A DNA stretch of 64,000 nt, taken from the NCBI RefSeq assembly GCF_004745635.1, contig NZ_SRLB01000009.1, positions 124,001 through 188,000 of the forward strand, in the 5' to 3' direction. Numbering within the stretch: the first letter of the stretch is position 1; the number at the start of each line of letters is the position of its first letter. Origin of the DNA: Methylobacterium nonmethylotrophicum. GTDB lineage: Bacteria; Pseudomonadota; Alphaproteobacteria; Rhizobiales; Beijerinckiaceae. Both the position numbers and the translations under genes were made by a program. Below, piece by piece: positions 56,911 through 64,000 of the stretch. The notes beneath the pieces were generated by a model that worked only from the letters and a program-made list of their open reading frames with translations, ran no database searches and had not been told where the DNA came from.

Positions 56911-57921
56911 ATGGCGCTCCATCGCAGGACGTTGCTCACGGGAGCGGCCGCCCTCACCGTCGCGCCGGCCGCGGCGCAGCAGACAGTGCAGCAGGCCGTG
57001 CCCGTGGGAGCCGTGCCGACGGGGCATGACGGGCCGCCGAACGCGGCGCCGGGCGCCGCCCTCGAGACCCTGCGGCTCTGGCCCGGCGCGCCGCCGGGCG
57101 GCGGCGGCCCGAGCCCGGACGGGCCGCGCTTCGACGAGAGCCGGGAGGGGGTGATCACCGGCGTGGCCGAGCCCTGCCTCCTGGTGATGCGCCCGGCCCG
57201 GCCGACCGGCAGCGCGGTGGTGATCGCCGCCGGCGGCGGCTACCGGCGCATCGATATCGGGCACGAGGCGGTGCCGGTCGGGCGCTGGCTCAACACCCTC
57301 GGCGTCACCGCCTTCGCGCTGGTCTACCGGCTGCCCGGCGAGGGCTGGGCGGCGGGCGCCGACGCGCCGATCCAGGATGCCCTGCGGGCGGTGCGCCTGG
57401 TGCGGGCCCGGGCCCGGCGCTACGGCTACGAGCCGAACCGGATCGGGGTGTTGGGCTTCTCCGCCGGCGGCCACCTGATGGGCTCGGCCAGCACCCGCTT
57501 CACGGCGCCGCTCTACCCCGCCGTGGACGAGGACGATGCCGTCTCGGCCCGGCCGGACGTCGCGGCGCTCATCTACCCGGTCATCACCCTCAAGCCGCCC
57601 TTCGACCGCACCTCGAGCCGGCGCGTCCTCGTCGGCGACAGCCCGACCCGGGTCGCCACCGATGCCTACTCGGTAGAGACCCATGTCCGGCCTGAGGCGC
57701 CGCCGACCTTCCTGGCGCAGGCCGCCGACGATCCGATCGCCGTGGTCGACAATTGCCTCCTGATGTACGCGGCCCTGCGGGCCGTCGAGGTGCCGGTCGA
57801 GATGCACCTGTTCGAGCGCGGCGGCCACGGCTTCAATCTCGGGGTGCCGGGCTCGCCCGCGGCGGCCTGGCCGGGCCTGTTCGCGACCTGGGCCCGGCGC
57901 AGGGGGTTTTTTCGGGCGTAG
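56911..57921 (+). CDS. Exported alpha/beta-hydrolase esterase
   Basis: 336 residues from ATG 56911. The signal peptide HRRTLLTGAAALTVAPAAA may use Tat. Hydrolase motifs: VVIAAGGGYRRIDIGHE (oxyanion region), GFSAGGHLMGSAS (nucleophile Ser), DDPIAVVDN (Asp) and RGGHGFNLG (His). This is the BD-FAE/acetylxylan-esterase-like group that deacylates sugars or drugs. Substrate unknown. Confidence 0.88.
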   Translation: MALHRRTLLTGAAALTVAPAAAQQTVQQAVPVGAVPTGHDGPPNAAPGAALETLRLWPGAPPGGGGPSPDGPRFDESREGVITGVAEPCLLVMRPARPTGSAVVIAAGGGYRRIDIGHEAVPVGRWLNTLGVTAFALVYRLPGEGWAAGADAPIQDALRAVRLVRARARRYGYEPNRIGVLGFSAGGHLMGSASTRFTAPLYPAVDEDDAVSARPDVAALIYPVITLKPPFDRTSSRRVLVGDSPTRVATDAYSVETHVRPEAPPTFLAQAADDPIAVVDNCLLMYAALRAVEVPVEMHLFERGGHGFNLGVPGSPAAAWPGLFATWARRRGFFRA

Positions 57922-58246
57922 CGCGGTTTTTCGACGGTCTTCCGGAGGATGGCGAAGTCGTGGGATCCCCTCTCCCGGCAATGCCGGGCTTGCCCGGTAT
58001 CGCTCCAAGGTGTGGGAGAGGGGTAGGAGCGATCGACGTGTCGATGTTTGGGCAAGGGACGCGACGATTGTCGTGAGGGAGGCCGAGACGCCCAGACGAG
58101 GCTCCACCGTGGAGGCGCACCCGACAGGAGCCGATCGAGGAAACCGGATTTTCGAACGCCAGTCCCCGTCAAGGACTGCGCTTGCCCATACCGTGCCTTC
58201 CAATCCTGATTGACACGACCTCCGGCCCGGCCGCATCATCGCTCCC
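57922..58246. other. Intergenic region with a third copy of the dispersed hairpin
   Basis: 325 bp. GGGATCCCCTCTCCC at 57962-57976 is followed by a longer spacer and GTGGGAGAGGGG at about 58012-58023, a longer-loop version of the hairpin at 21806-21839. The spacer itself contains CCCGGCAATGCCGGG. No gene is supported. Confidence 0.6.
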
Positions 58247-59182
58247 GTGACCGAGCTGCCCCCCGACCCGAACCTCTCCGCGCCCCTCCGCCATCTCCGG
58301 GGCGAGCCGCCGCCGGCGCCCGGCTGGTTCCGGGACGCGGTCGCGGTCGCGCCCGAGACCGGCCGGATCGCCGTGAAGGGCGCCGGCATCGAGACCCTTG
58401 CGTGGGGCGAGCGCGGCCGGCCGGGCCTGATGCTGCTGCACGGCAGCGGGGCGCATGCCGGGTGGTGGCGCTTCACCGCGCCGTACCTGGCGGACTCGTA
58501 TCGGGTCGCGGCCCTGTCCTGGTCGGGCATGGGCGGCTCGGACTGGCGAGAATCTTACGACCTCGACACCTTCGCCGACGAGATCGAGGCGGTGGCAGAG
58601 GAGGCGGGGCTGTTCGCGGGCGCGGCGCCCGTGATGGTGGGCCATTCCTTCGGCTGCTTCCCGATGCTGATCGAGGCCGGGCGGGAAGCGGGTCGCTGGC
58701 GCGGCGCCGTCATCGTCGACCCGCCGATCTTCTCGCCCGAGCGCCGCACCGGGCGCCGGCGCGAGGACGGGCGGTTCTCGCCGCACCGGGTCTACCCGAC
58801 CCTGGAGGAGGCGCTGGCGCGGTTCCGCTTCGCGCCGATGCAGCCCTGCGAGGCGCTCTACATCGCCGATCTCATCGCCCGGGAATCGCTGCGGGAGGTG
58901 GATGGCGGCTGGAGCTGGCGCTTCGACCCCTCGCTGTGGGCGCGGCTGGCGCTGCCCGACCGGGCCGAGATGGTGGCGGCCGCCCGCTGCCCCCTGGCGC
59001 TGGTGACCGGCGCCCGCTCCGACCTGATGCGGCCCGCGGACGCGGCCTATGTCCAGGGCCTGCTGCCGCCGGGCTCGGCCAGGATCGACCTGCCGGAGGC
59101 CTATCATCACGTGATGGTCGACCAGCCGCTCGCCTTCGTGGCGGGCTTACGGGCGCTCCTGGCGGTCTGGCCGAACGGATGA
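58247..59182 (+). CDS. Alpha/beta hydrolase
   Basis: 311 residues from GTG 58247. [14 protein letters not shown] (oxyanion), [11 protein letters not shown] (nucleophile Ser), [10 protein letters not shown] (acid) and [10 protein letters not shown] (His) form a complete triad in the usual order. No signal peptide. The [21 protein letters not shown]-terminus is often seen in hydrolases of unknown substrate. A hairpin and a 17-bp tandem duplication follow the stop. Confidence 0.88.
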   Translation: MTELPPDPNLSAPLRHLRGEPPPAPGWFRDAVAVAPETGRIAVKGAGIETLAWGERGRPGLMLLHGSGAHAGWWRFTAPYLADSYRVAALSWSGMGGSDWRESYDLDTFADEIEAVAEEAGLFAGAAPVMVGHSFGCFPMLIEAGREAGRWRGAVIVDPPIFSPERRTGRRREDGRFSPHRVYPTLEEALARFRFAPMQPCEALYIADLIARESLREVDGGWSWRFDPSLWARLALPDRAEMVAAARCPLALVTGARSDLMRPADAAYVQGLLPPGSARIDLPEAYHHVMVDQPLAFVAGLRALLAVWPNG

Positions 59183-59228
59183 GGGCGGCCCCCTGTGGGG
59201 CCGCCCCGTCAGATTTCGGCGATCTCAT

Positions 59229-59262
59229 GAAGATCGCCGCGATCCGAAGATCGCCGCGATCC
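59229..59262. repeat. Exact 17-bp tandem duplication
   Basis: GAAGATCGCCGCGATCC at 59229-59245 and 59246-59262 without mismatch. It lies between a hydrolase stop and a small secreted-protein gene, and has the same period as repeats at 8498 and 42880. Confidence 0.9.
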
Positions 59263-59282
59263 TCATCAGATCCCGAGGGTTC

Positions 59283-59519
59283 TCAGAAGCAGCGGCGCAC
59301 CTTGCGCACCACCACCCGGCCGAACGGGCCGCGGGTCCGGGTCACCTGGACCGTGCAGCGGGGACCGCGGCGCACCACCCGGCGGGTGACGTACTGCGCC
59401 TGCTCGATCGCCGCCGCGGGCGCGACGGTGCCGCCGCCGACGACCGGCATGGCCGAGGCCGGCGCGAGGCTGAGGCCCGTGGCGAGGGTGGCGGCGATCC
59501 CGAGGACGATGGCTCGCAT
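59283..59519 (-). CDS. Small secreted basic protein
   Basis: 78 residues from ATG 59519, SD GGGAG. The signal peptide [20 protein letters not shown] ends at ASA. The mature 55 residues are very basic with a Cys pair ([15 protein letters not shown] and VRKVRRCF) that could form a disulfide. No family recognised; similar short proteins are common in related genomes. Confidence 0.65.
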   Translation of the reverse strand: MRAIVLGIAATLATGLSLAPASAMPVVGGGTVAPAAAIEQAQYVTRRVVRRGPRCTVQVTRTRGPFGRVVVRKVRRCF

Positions 59520-59660
59520 GGCGAGGCTCCCTGTCTGGTGGGTTGGGGGGCGCCTCGTTCGCCCCTGCCGCCTGAACGTCCGGTTAATGCCGCCAACGCA
59601 CCGGGGATCCGCGGCCCGACGCGTTGCGCCGGGCCCGGGCCTCGTCTAACTCATCGTCGC

Positions 59661-61217
59661 ATGACGACCGAGCACGACAAGATCCTCATCATCGATTTCG
59701 GCAGCCAGGTGACCCAGCTCATCGCCCGCCGCGTGCGGGAGGAGGGGGTCTATTCCGAGATCGTGCCGTTCCAGGCGGCCGAGGCGGCCTTCGCGGCGAT
59801 GAAGCCGAAGGCGGTGATCCTGTCGGGCGGGCCGGAATCGGTCACGGTCGAGACCTCGCCGCGGGCGCCGCAGGGCGTGTTCGAGGCCGGGGTGCCGGTG
59901 CTCGGCATCTGCTACGGCGAGCAGACCATGGCGGCGCAGCTCGGCGGCGAGGTCGAGGGCGGCCACCACGCCGAGTTCGGCCGGGCCGAGGTCGAGATCA
60001 TCGCCGACAGCGCGCTGTTCCGCGGCGTCTGGCACGTCGGCGAGAAGTACCCGGTCTGGATGAGCCACGGCGACCGCGTGACGAAGCTGCCGGACGGCTT
60101 CACCACCGTGGCGATCTCCCCCAACGCCCCCTTCGCGGCGGTGGCGGACGAGGCGCGCCAGTTCTACGCGGTGCAGTTCCACCCCGAGGTGGCCCACACC
60201 CCCCACGGCGCGCTGCTCATCCGCAACTTCGTGCGCGACATCGCCGGCTGCACCGGCGACTGGTCGATGGCCGCCTTCCGCGAGGAGGCGATCGCGCGGA
60301 TCCGCGCCCAGGTCGGCGGCGCGAAGGTGCTGTGCGGCCTCTCGGGCGGCGTCGATTCGGCGGTGGCGGCGGTGCTGATCCACGAGGCGATCGGCGAGCA
60401 GCTCACCTGCGTCTTCGTCGATCACGGCCTCCTGCGCCAGGGCGAGGCCGAGGAGGTGGTGCGGCTCTTCCGCGACCACTACAACATTCCCCTCGTCCAC
60501 GTGCAGGCCGCCGACCTCTTCCTCGGCGAGCTCGCCGGGGTCACCGACCCGGAGGTCAAGCGCAAGACGATCGGGCGCCTGTTCATCGACGTGTTCGAGG
60601 CCGAGGCCAAGAAGATCGGCGGGGCCGACTTCCTGGCGCAGGGGACGCTCTACCCGGACGTGATCGAGAGCGTGTCCTTCACCGGCGGCCCCTCCGTCAC
60701 GATCAAGAGCCACCACAATGTCGGCGGCCTGCCCGCCCGCATGAACATGAAGCTCGTCGAGCCCCTGCGCGAGCTGTTCAAGGACGAGGTCCGGGTGCTC
60801 GGCCGCGAGCTCGGCCTGCCCGAGGCCTTCGTCGGCCGCCATCCCTTCCCGGGGCCGGGCCTCGCCATCCGCTGCCCCGGCGAGATCACGGCCGAGAAGC
60901 TCGATGCGCTCCGCAAGGCCGACGCGATCTACCTCGAGGAGATCCGCAAGGCCGGGCTCTACGACACGATCTGGCAGGCCTTCGCGGTGATCCTGCCGGT
61001 CAAGACCGTCGGCGTCATGGGCGACGGGCGCACCTACGACCACGTCTGCGCCCTGCGGGCCGTCACCTCGGTCGACGGCATGACGGCGGATTTCTACCCC
61101 TTCGACATGGCGTTCCTGGGGCGGGTCGCGACCCGGATCATCAACGAGGTTAAGGGGATCAACCGCGTCACCTACGACATCACGTCGAAGCCCCCCGGCA
61201 CGATCGAGTGGGAGTGA
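59661..61217 (+). CDS. guaA: GMP synthase (glutamine-hydrolysing)
   Basis: 518 residues from ATG 59661. The class I amidotransferase domain has Cys84 in [10 protein letters not shown] and the His-Glu pair in [11 protein letters not shown]. The ATP-pyrophosphatase domain has [13 protein letters not shown], and the C-terminal dimer domain ends in the GTIEWE signature. It converts XMP to GMP. Monocistronic as far as visible. Confidence 0.98.
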   Translation: MTTEHDKILIIDFGSQVTQLIARRVREEGVYSEIVPFQAAEAAFAAMKPKAVILSGGPESVTVETSPRAPQGVFEAGVPVLGICYGEQTMAAQLGGEVEGGHHAEFGRAEVEIIADSALFRGVWHVGEKYPVWMSHGDRVTKLPDGFTTVAISPNAPFAAVADEARQFYAVQFHPEVAHTPHGALLIRNFVRDIAGCTGDWSMAAFREEAIARIRAQVGGAKVLCGLSGGVDSAVAAVLIHEAIGEQLTCVFVDHGLLRQGEAEEVVRLFRDHYNIPLVHVQAADLFLGELAGVTDPEVKRKTIGRLFIDVFEAEAKKIGGADFLAQGTLYPDVIESVSFTGGPSVTIKSHHNVGGLPARMNMKLVEPLRELFKDEVRVLGRELGLPEAFVGRHPFPGPGLAIRCPGEITAEKLDALRKADAIYLEEIRKAGLYDTIWQAFAVILPVKTVGVMGDGRTYDHVCALRAVTSVDGMTADFYPFDMAFLGRVATRIINEVKGINRVTYDITSKPPGTIEWE

Positions 61218-61367
61218 GCCGGCGGGAACGCGTCCCGCGGGACCATTTGGAAACCGTCCTGACGTAAGGCTGTGCGCCGGAACGGTCCTCGTCCACAACG
61301 CGACTCAACCTCCGGCATCAAATCGCATAGCCTGTCCCGATGAGACTGGGCGTGGCGAGGCTGTAGC

Positions 61368-63467
61368 ATGATCGGGAGTGACGCGCGCGCGACGATGGCG
61401 GGGCGCCCCGACGAGCCGAGTCCCGCCCTTCACGACGCCTATTCGCGCCTGGTCTGGGACGTGACGGATCACGCCCTCTGCCTCCTTGATCCGGATGGTC
61501 GGGTTGCGGCGTGGAACCCGGGCGCCGAGCAGCTCACGGGCTACCGGGCGGCCGAGGTGATCGGCCGCACCTTCGCGTATGGCGAAGCCCCCGGAGAGGG
61601 GGAGGCCGCCCTCGCGGCGGCGCGGGAGGCGGGCCGCTACGAGACCGAGGGGTGGTGGCCGCGGCGGGACGGGAGCCGCTTCTGGGCTCACACGATCATC
61701 GCGGCGATCCGCGACGGCGACGCGGTCGCGGGCTTCGCGCAGGTGATCCGCGACCGCGGCGGCAGCGACGGAATCCCGCCGAAGACCGAGAGCGACCAGA
61801 TCCAGGCGGTGGCGCTGATCCTCGACCTCGCCCTCTCGACGATGTCCCAGGGGCTGTGCCTGTTCGACGCCGGCCGGACGGCGCGGCTCCTCAACCAGCG
61901 CTTCTTCGAGATGTTCGCCGCAGCGGGCGAGCGGGACCTCATCGGCACGCCGATCGAGGCGATCTGGGCCCTCGCCTTCGGGGAGCCGGGCGTGCGGCGA
62001 GGCGTCGGGCACCCCGCCGGCCTCCTCGCCGGGCACGAGGCGTCGCTCGCCCGCGGCGAGACCGTGGTGGCCACGGCGCCGGACGGGCGCGCGATCGCGC
62101 TGGTGCGCCGGGGGGTCCCGGGCGGCGCCTTCGTGGTCACCTTCGAGGACGTGACGCGCCAGCGCCAGGCCGAGCTGGAGATCACCCGGCTCGCCCACCA
62201 CGACGCCCTGACGGGCCTCGCCAACCGGGCGATGCTCTGGCGGCGCTTGAGCGAGGGCGCCCCCGAGGGCGTGATCCCGGGCGGCACCGCGCTGCTCTTC
62301 CTCGACCTCGACGGCTTCAAGGCGATCAACGACGACCTTGGCCACCAGGCCGGCGACGCACTCCTGCAGCAGGTGGCCGAGCGGCTGCGCCGGGCGGTGC
62401 CCGAGCCCGGGCTCGTCGCCCGGTTCGGCGGCGACGAGTTCGCGGTGCTGCTCCCCGGCAGCACGGGCGACTTGGCCGTGCCGCTCGCCGAAGGCCTGCT
62501 GATCGACCTCGCCCGGCCCTACGCGATCGCGCAAGAGCGCGCGCAACAGCGCGCGCATGAGCGGCCGTGCCACGTCTCGGCCAGCATCGGCATCGCCTTC
62601 GCGGAGGGCGGCACCACGCCCGACGCGATGCTGCGCCAGGCCGATTGCGCGCTCTATGCCGCCAAGGGCGCCGGCAAGGCGGCCTGGCGCCTGTTCACCC
62701 CCGCGATGGAGAGCGAGCGCAGCGAGGAGCTGCGCATCGAGCAGGATCTGCGGCACGCCCTGCCGGCCGGCCAGCTCAGCCTCGCCTACCAGCCGATCGT
62801 CGACCTGGCGCGCGGGGCGGTCGCCGCCCGCGAGGCGCTCCTGCGCTGGACCCACCCGGAGCGCGGCCCGGTCTCGCCCCGGCGCTTCATCCCGCTCGCC
62901 GAGAAATCGGAGCTGATCCGGACCCTCGGCTTCTGGGTGCTGGATCGGGCCTGCCGGGACGCCGCCGCCTGGCCCGACTCGGCCCGGGTCTGCGTCAACG
63001 TCTCGGTGCGCCAGCTCGGCGACGGCAGCCTGCCGCGGGCGGTGGAGGCGGCGCTCGCCAGCACCGGCCTCGCCGCGCGGCGCCTCGAGCTCGAGATCAC
63101 CGAGACCGTTCTCAGCACCGCCAGCGGCGGCATTGCCGACGACCTGCAGCTCCTGCACGCCATGGGCGTGCGCATCTCCCTCGACGATTTCGGCGTCGGC
63201 TTCTCGTCGCTGGCCCGGGTTCGCGCCTTCCCGTTCGACCGCATCAAGCTCGACGGCTCGTTCGTCCGCGACGCCGTCGAGCGGCCGGATTGCCGGGCGA
63301 TCGTCGGGGTGGTGGCCGAGCTCGGGCGGCGCCTCGGCATCGAGACGGTGGCGGAAGGCGTCGAGACCCCGGCCCAGCTCGCGGTGGTGCGCGAAGAGGG
63401 CTTCACGGAGGCGCAGGGCTACCTGTTCGGCCGCGCCGTCCCGGCGGCCCGCGCCGCCGGGAGCTGA
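61368..63467 (+). CDS. PAS-PAS-GGDEF-EAL protein, cyclic di-GMP turnover
   Basis: 699 residues from ATG 61368. PAS1 about 26-130 (ALCLLDPDGRVAAWNPGAEQ), PAS2 about 150-265 (STMSQGLCLFDAGRTARLLN), GGDEF about 275-440 with an intact RFGGDEFAVLL, then EAL about 455-695 with REALLRW, NVSVRQL, EITET, DDFGVGFSS, KLDGSF and EGVET. Both catalytic domains look active. A short insert AQERAQQRAHERP near 388 comes from local repeats. No membrane segment, so it is a cytoplasmic sensor. Confidence 0.93.
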   Translation: MIGSDARATMAGRPDEPSPALHDAYSRLVWDVTDHALCLLDPDGRVAAWNPGAEQLTGYRAAEVIGRTFAYGEAPGEGEAALAAAREAGRYETEGWWPRRDGSRFWAHTIIAAIRDGDAVAGFAQVIRDRGGSDGIPPKTESDQIQAVALILDLALSTMSQGLCLFDAGRTARLLNQRFFEMFAAAGERDLIGTPIEAIWALAFGEPGVRRGVGHPAGLLAGHEASLARGETVVATAPDGRAIALVRRGVPGGAFVVTFEDVTRQRQAELEITRLAHHDALTGLANRAMLWRRLSEGAPEGVIPGGTALLFLDLDGFKAINDDLGHQAGDALLQQVAERLRRAVPEPGLVARFGGDEFAVLLPGSTGDLAVPLAEGLLIDLARPYAIAQERAQQRAHERPCHVSASIGIAFAEGGTTPDAMLRQADCALYAAKGAGKAAWRLFTPAMESERSEELRIEQDLRHALPAGQLSLAYQPIVDLARGAVAAREALLRWTHPERGPVSPRRFIPLAEKSELIRTLGFWVLDRACRDAAAWPDSARVCVNVSVRQLGDGSLPRAVEAALASTGLAARRLELEITETVLSTASGGIADDLQLLHAMGVRISLDDFGVGFSSLARVRAFPFDRIKLDGSFVRDAVERPDCRAIVGVVAELGRRLGIETVAEGVETPAQLAVVREEGFTEAQGYLFGRAVPAARAAGS

Positions 63468-63494
63468 GCGCCGCCGCGTGGGCGGCCGATGCGG

Positions 63495-64000
63495 TCAGGC
63501 GATCGAGCCGGTATGCTTCTCGAGCAGCGCCCAGGCGTCGTCGCCGAACTTGCCCTTCCACTCCTTGTAGAAGCCGGCCGCCTGCAGCTTGGCCTGGAAC
63601 GCCTTGGTGTCGACGTCGTGGAAGGTCAGGCCGCGGGCCCGCAGGTCCTGCTCGGTCGAGATGTTGCGCTTGAGCGTCTCGGCCCGCTGCTCCACCGCCT
63701 GGGCGTTGAAGTGCTTGGCGACCACGGTCTTCACGTCCTGCGGCAGCCCGCGCCAGATCTTGCCGTTGGCGAGCAGCCAGAAGCCGTCCCACATGTGGTT
63801 GGTCTTCGAGAGGTGCTTCTGGACCTCGTAGAGCTTGGCCGTGTCGATCAGCGTCAGCGGGTTCTCCTGGCCCTCGGCGATCTTCGTCTGCAGCGCCGAG
63901 TACACCTCCGCGAAGTTGATCGTCATCGGGGCGGCGTCGAAGGCCTTGAACATCGAGGTCCACATCGGGCTCGGCGGGACCCGGATCTTGAAGCCCTTGA
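63495..64000 (-). CDS. TRAP transporter solute-binding protein (DctP), C-terminal part (cut by window edge)
   Basis: The frame is open from 64000 down to the stop at 63495 and reads KGFKIRVPPSPMWTSMFKAF at its visible start. DctP features: the conserved Arg in FKIRVPPSPM, DAAPMTINFAEVYSALQT, and TNHMWDGFWLLANGKIWRGL. The 5' part lies beyond the window. It differs clearly from MatP, so it serves another substrate. Confidence 0.9.
   Translation of the reverse strand, partial: KGFKIRVPPSPMWTSMFKAFDAAPMTINFAEVYSALQTKIAEGQENPLTLIDTAKLYEVQKHLSKTNHMWDGFWLLANGKIWRGLPQDVKTVVAKHFNAQAVEQRAETLKRNISTEQDLRARGLTFHDVDTKAFQAKLQAAGFYKEWKGKFGDDAWALLEKHTGSIA

Overview
The window is very GC-rich, with codon usage and gene content typical of an alphaproteobacterium of the order Hyphomicrobiales. 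A Methylobacterium-like organism is the best guess, inferred from the F1-only atpHAGDC operon, a Sinorhizobium-style matPQMAB malonate operon, DUF2171/DUF3597 proteins and many CCTCATCCTGAGG-type intergenic hairpins. No rRNA, tRNA, CRISPR array or complete insertion sequence was seen.

Layout. 0-6 kb: start of typA (minus strand), an orphan membrane-anchored TAXI solute-binding protein, a small membrane protein, a PLP-dependent decarboxylase, a VapBC toxin-antitoxin pair and an AT-rich gene with a PD-(D/E)xK-like motif. 6-15 kb (minus strand): an eight-gene run encoding a three-subunit molybdenum hydroxylase and a complete branched-chain-type ABC importer, facing a divergent TetR regulator; it looks like an uptake-and-hydroxylation module for one unidentified substrate. 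15-20 kb: a 250-bp MITE-like element, a Tat-exported aldo/keto reductase, and the nickel-pincer cofactor genes larC-larE-larB without larA. 20-26 kb: a ketoglutarate-semialdehyde-type dehydrogenase, DUF2171 and DUF3597 proteins, a pair of facing terminators that may bound a small RNA, an M20 amidohydrolase, glutathione peroxidase and a DsbA-like protein. 26-31.2 kb: atpHAGDC, with hairpins after atpD and atpC. 31-36.6 kb: a membrane sulfatase-fold protein, a coupled nitroreductase and acyl-CoA synthetase, three tiny hydrophilic proteins and a SpoIIAA-like protein. 36.6-43 kb: an orphan SNF2-like helicase, a sulfite-oxidase-like/ferredoxin-reductase/AroE-like operon and an M20 dipeptidase. 43-50.3 kb: the malonate operon matPQMAB with divergent GntR regulator matR. 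50-64 kb: YihY/BrkB protein, a three-gene operon (DCC protein, membrane protein, isoprenylcysteine-methyltransferase-like protein), msrB, a MAPEG protein, a small lipoprotein, an RsmB-like methyltransferase, two alpha/beta hydrolases, guaA, a PAS-PAS-GGDEF-EAL protein and the end of a TRAP DctP gene.

The most notable observations are the Mo-hydroxylase/ABC/TetR operon, an AroE paralogue that has lost both carboxylate-binding serines, the larA-less lar operon with a palindrome upstream, the PD-(D/E)xK-like gene beside VapBC, and a recurring pattern of exact or near-exact 17-bp tandem duplications at gene boundaries. None is proven to be a new system from sequence alone.
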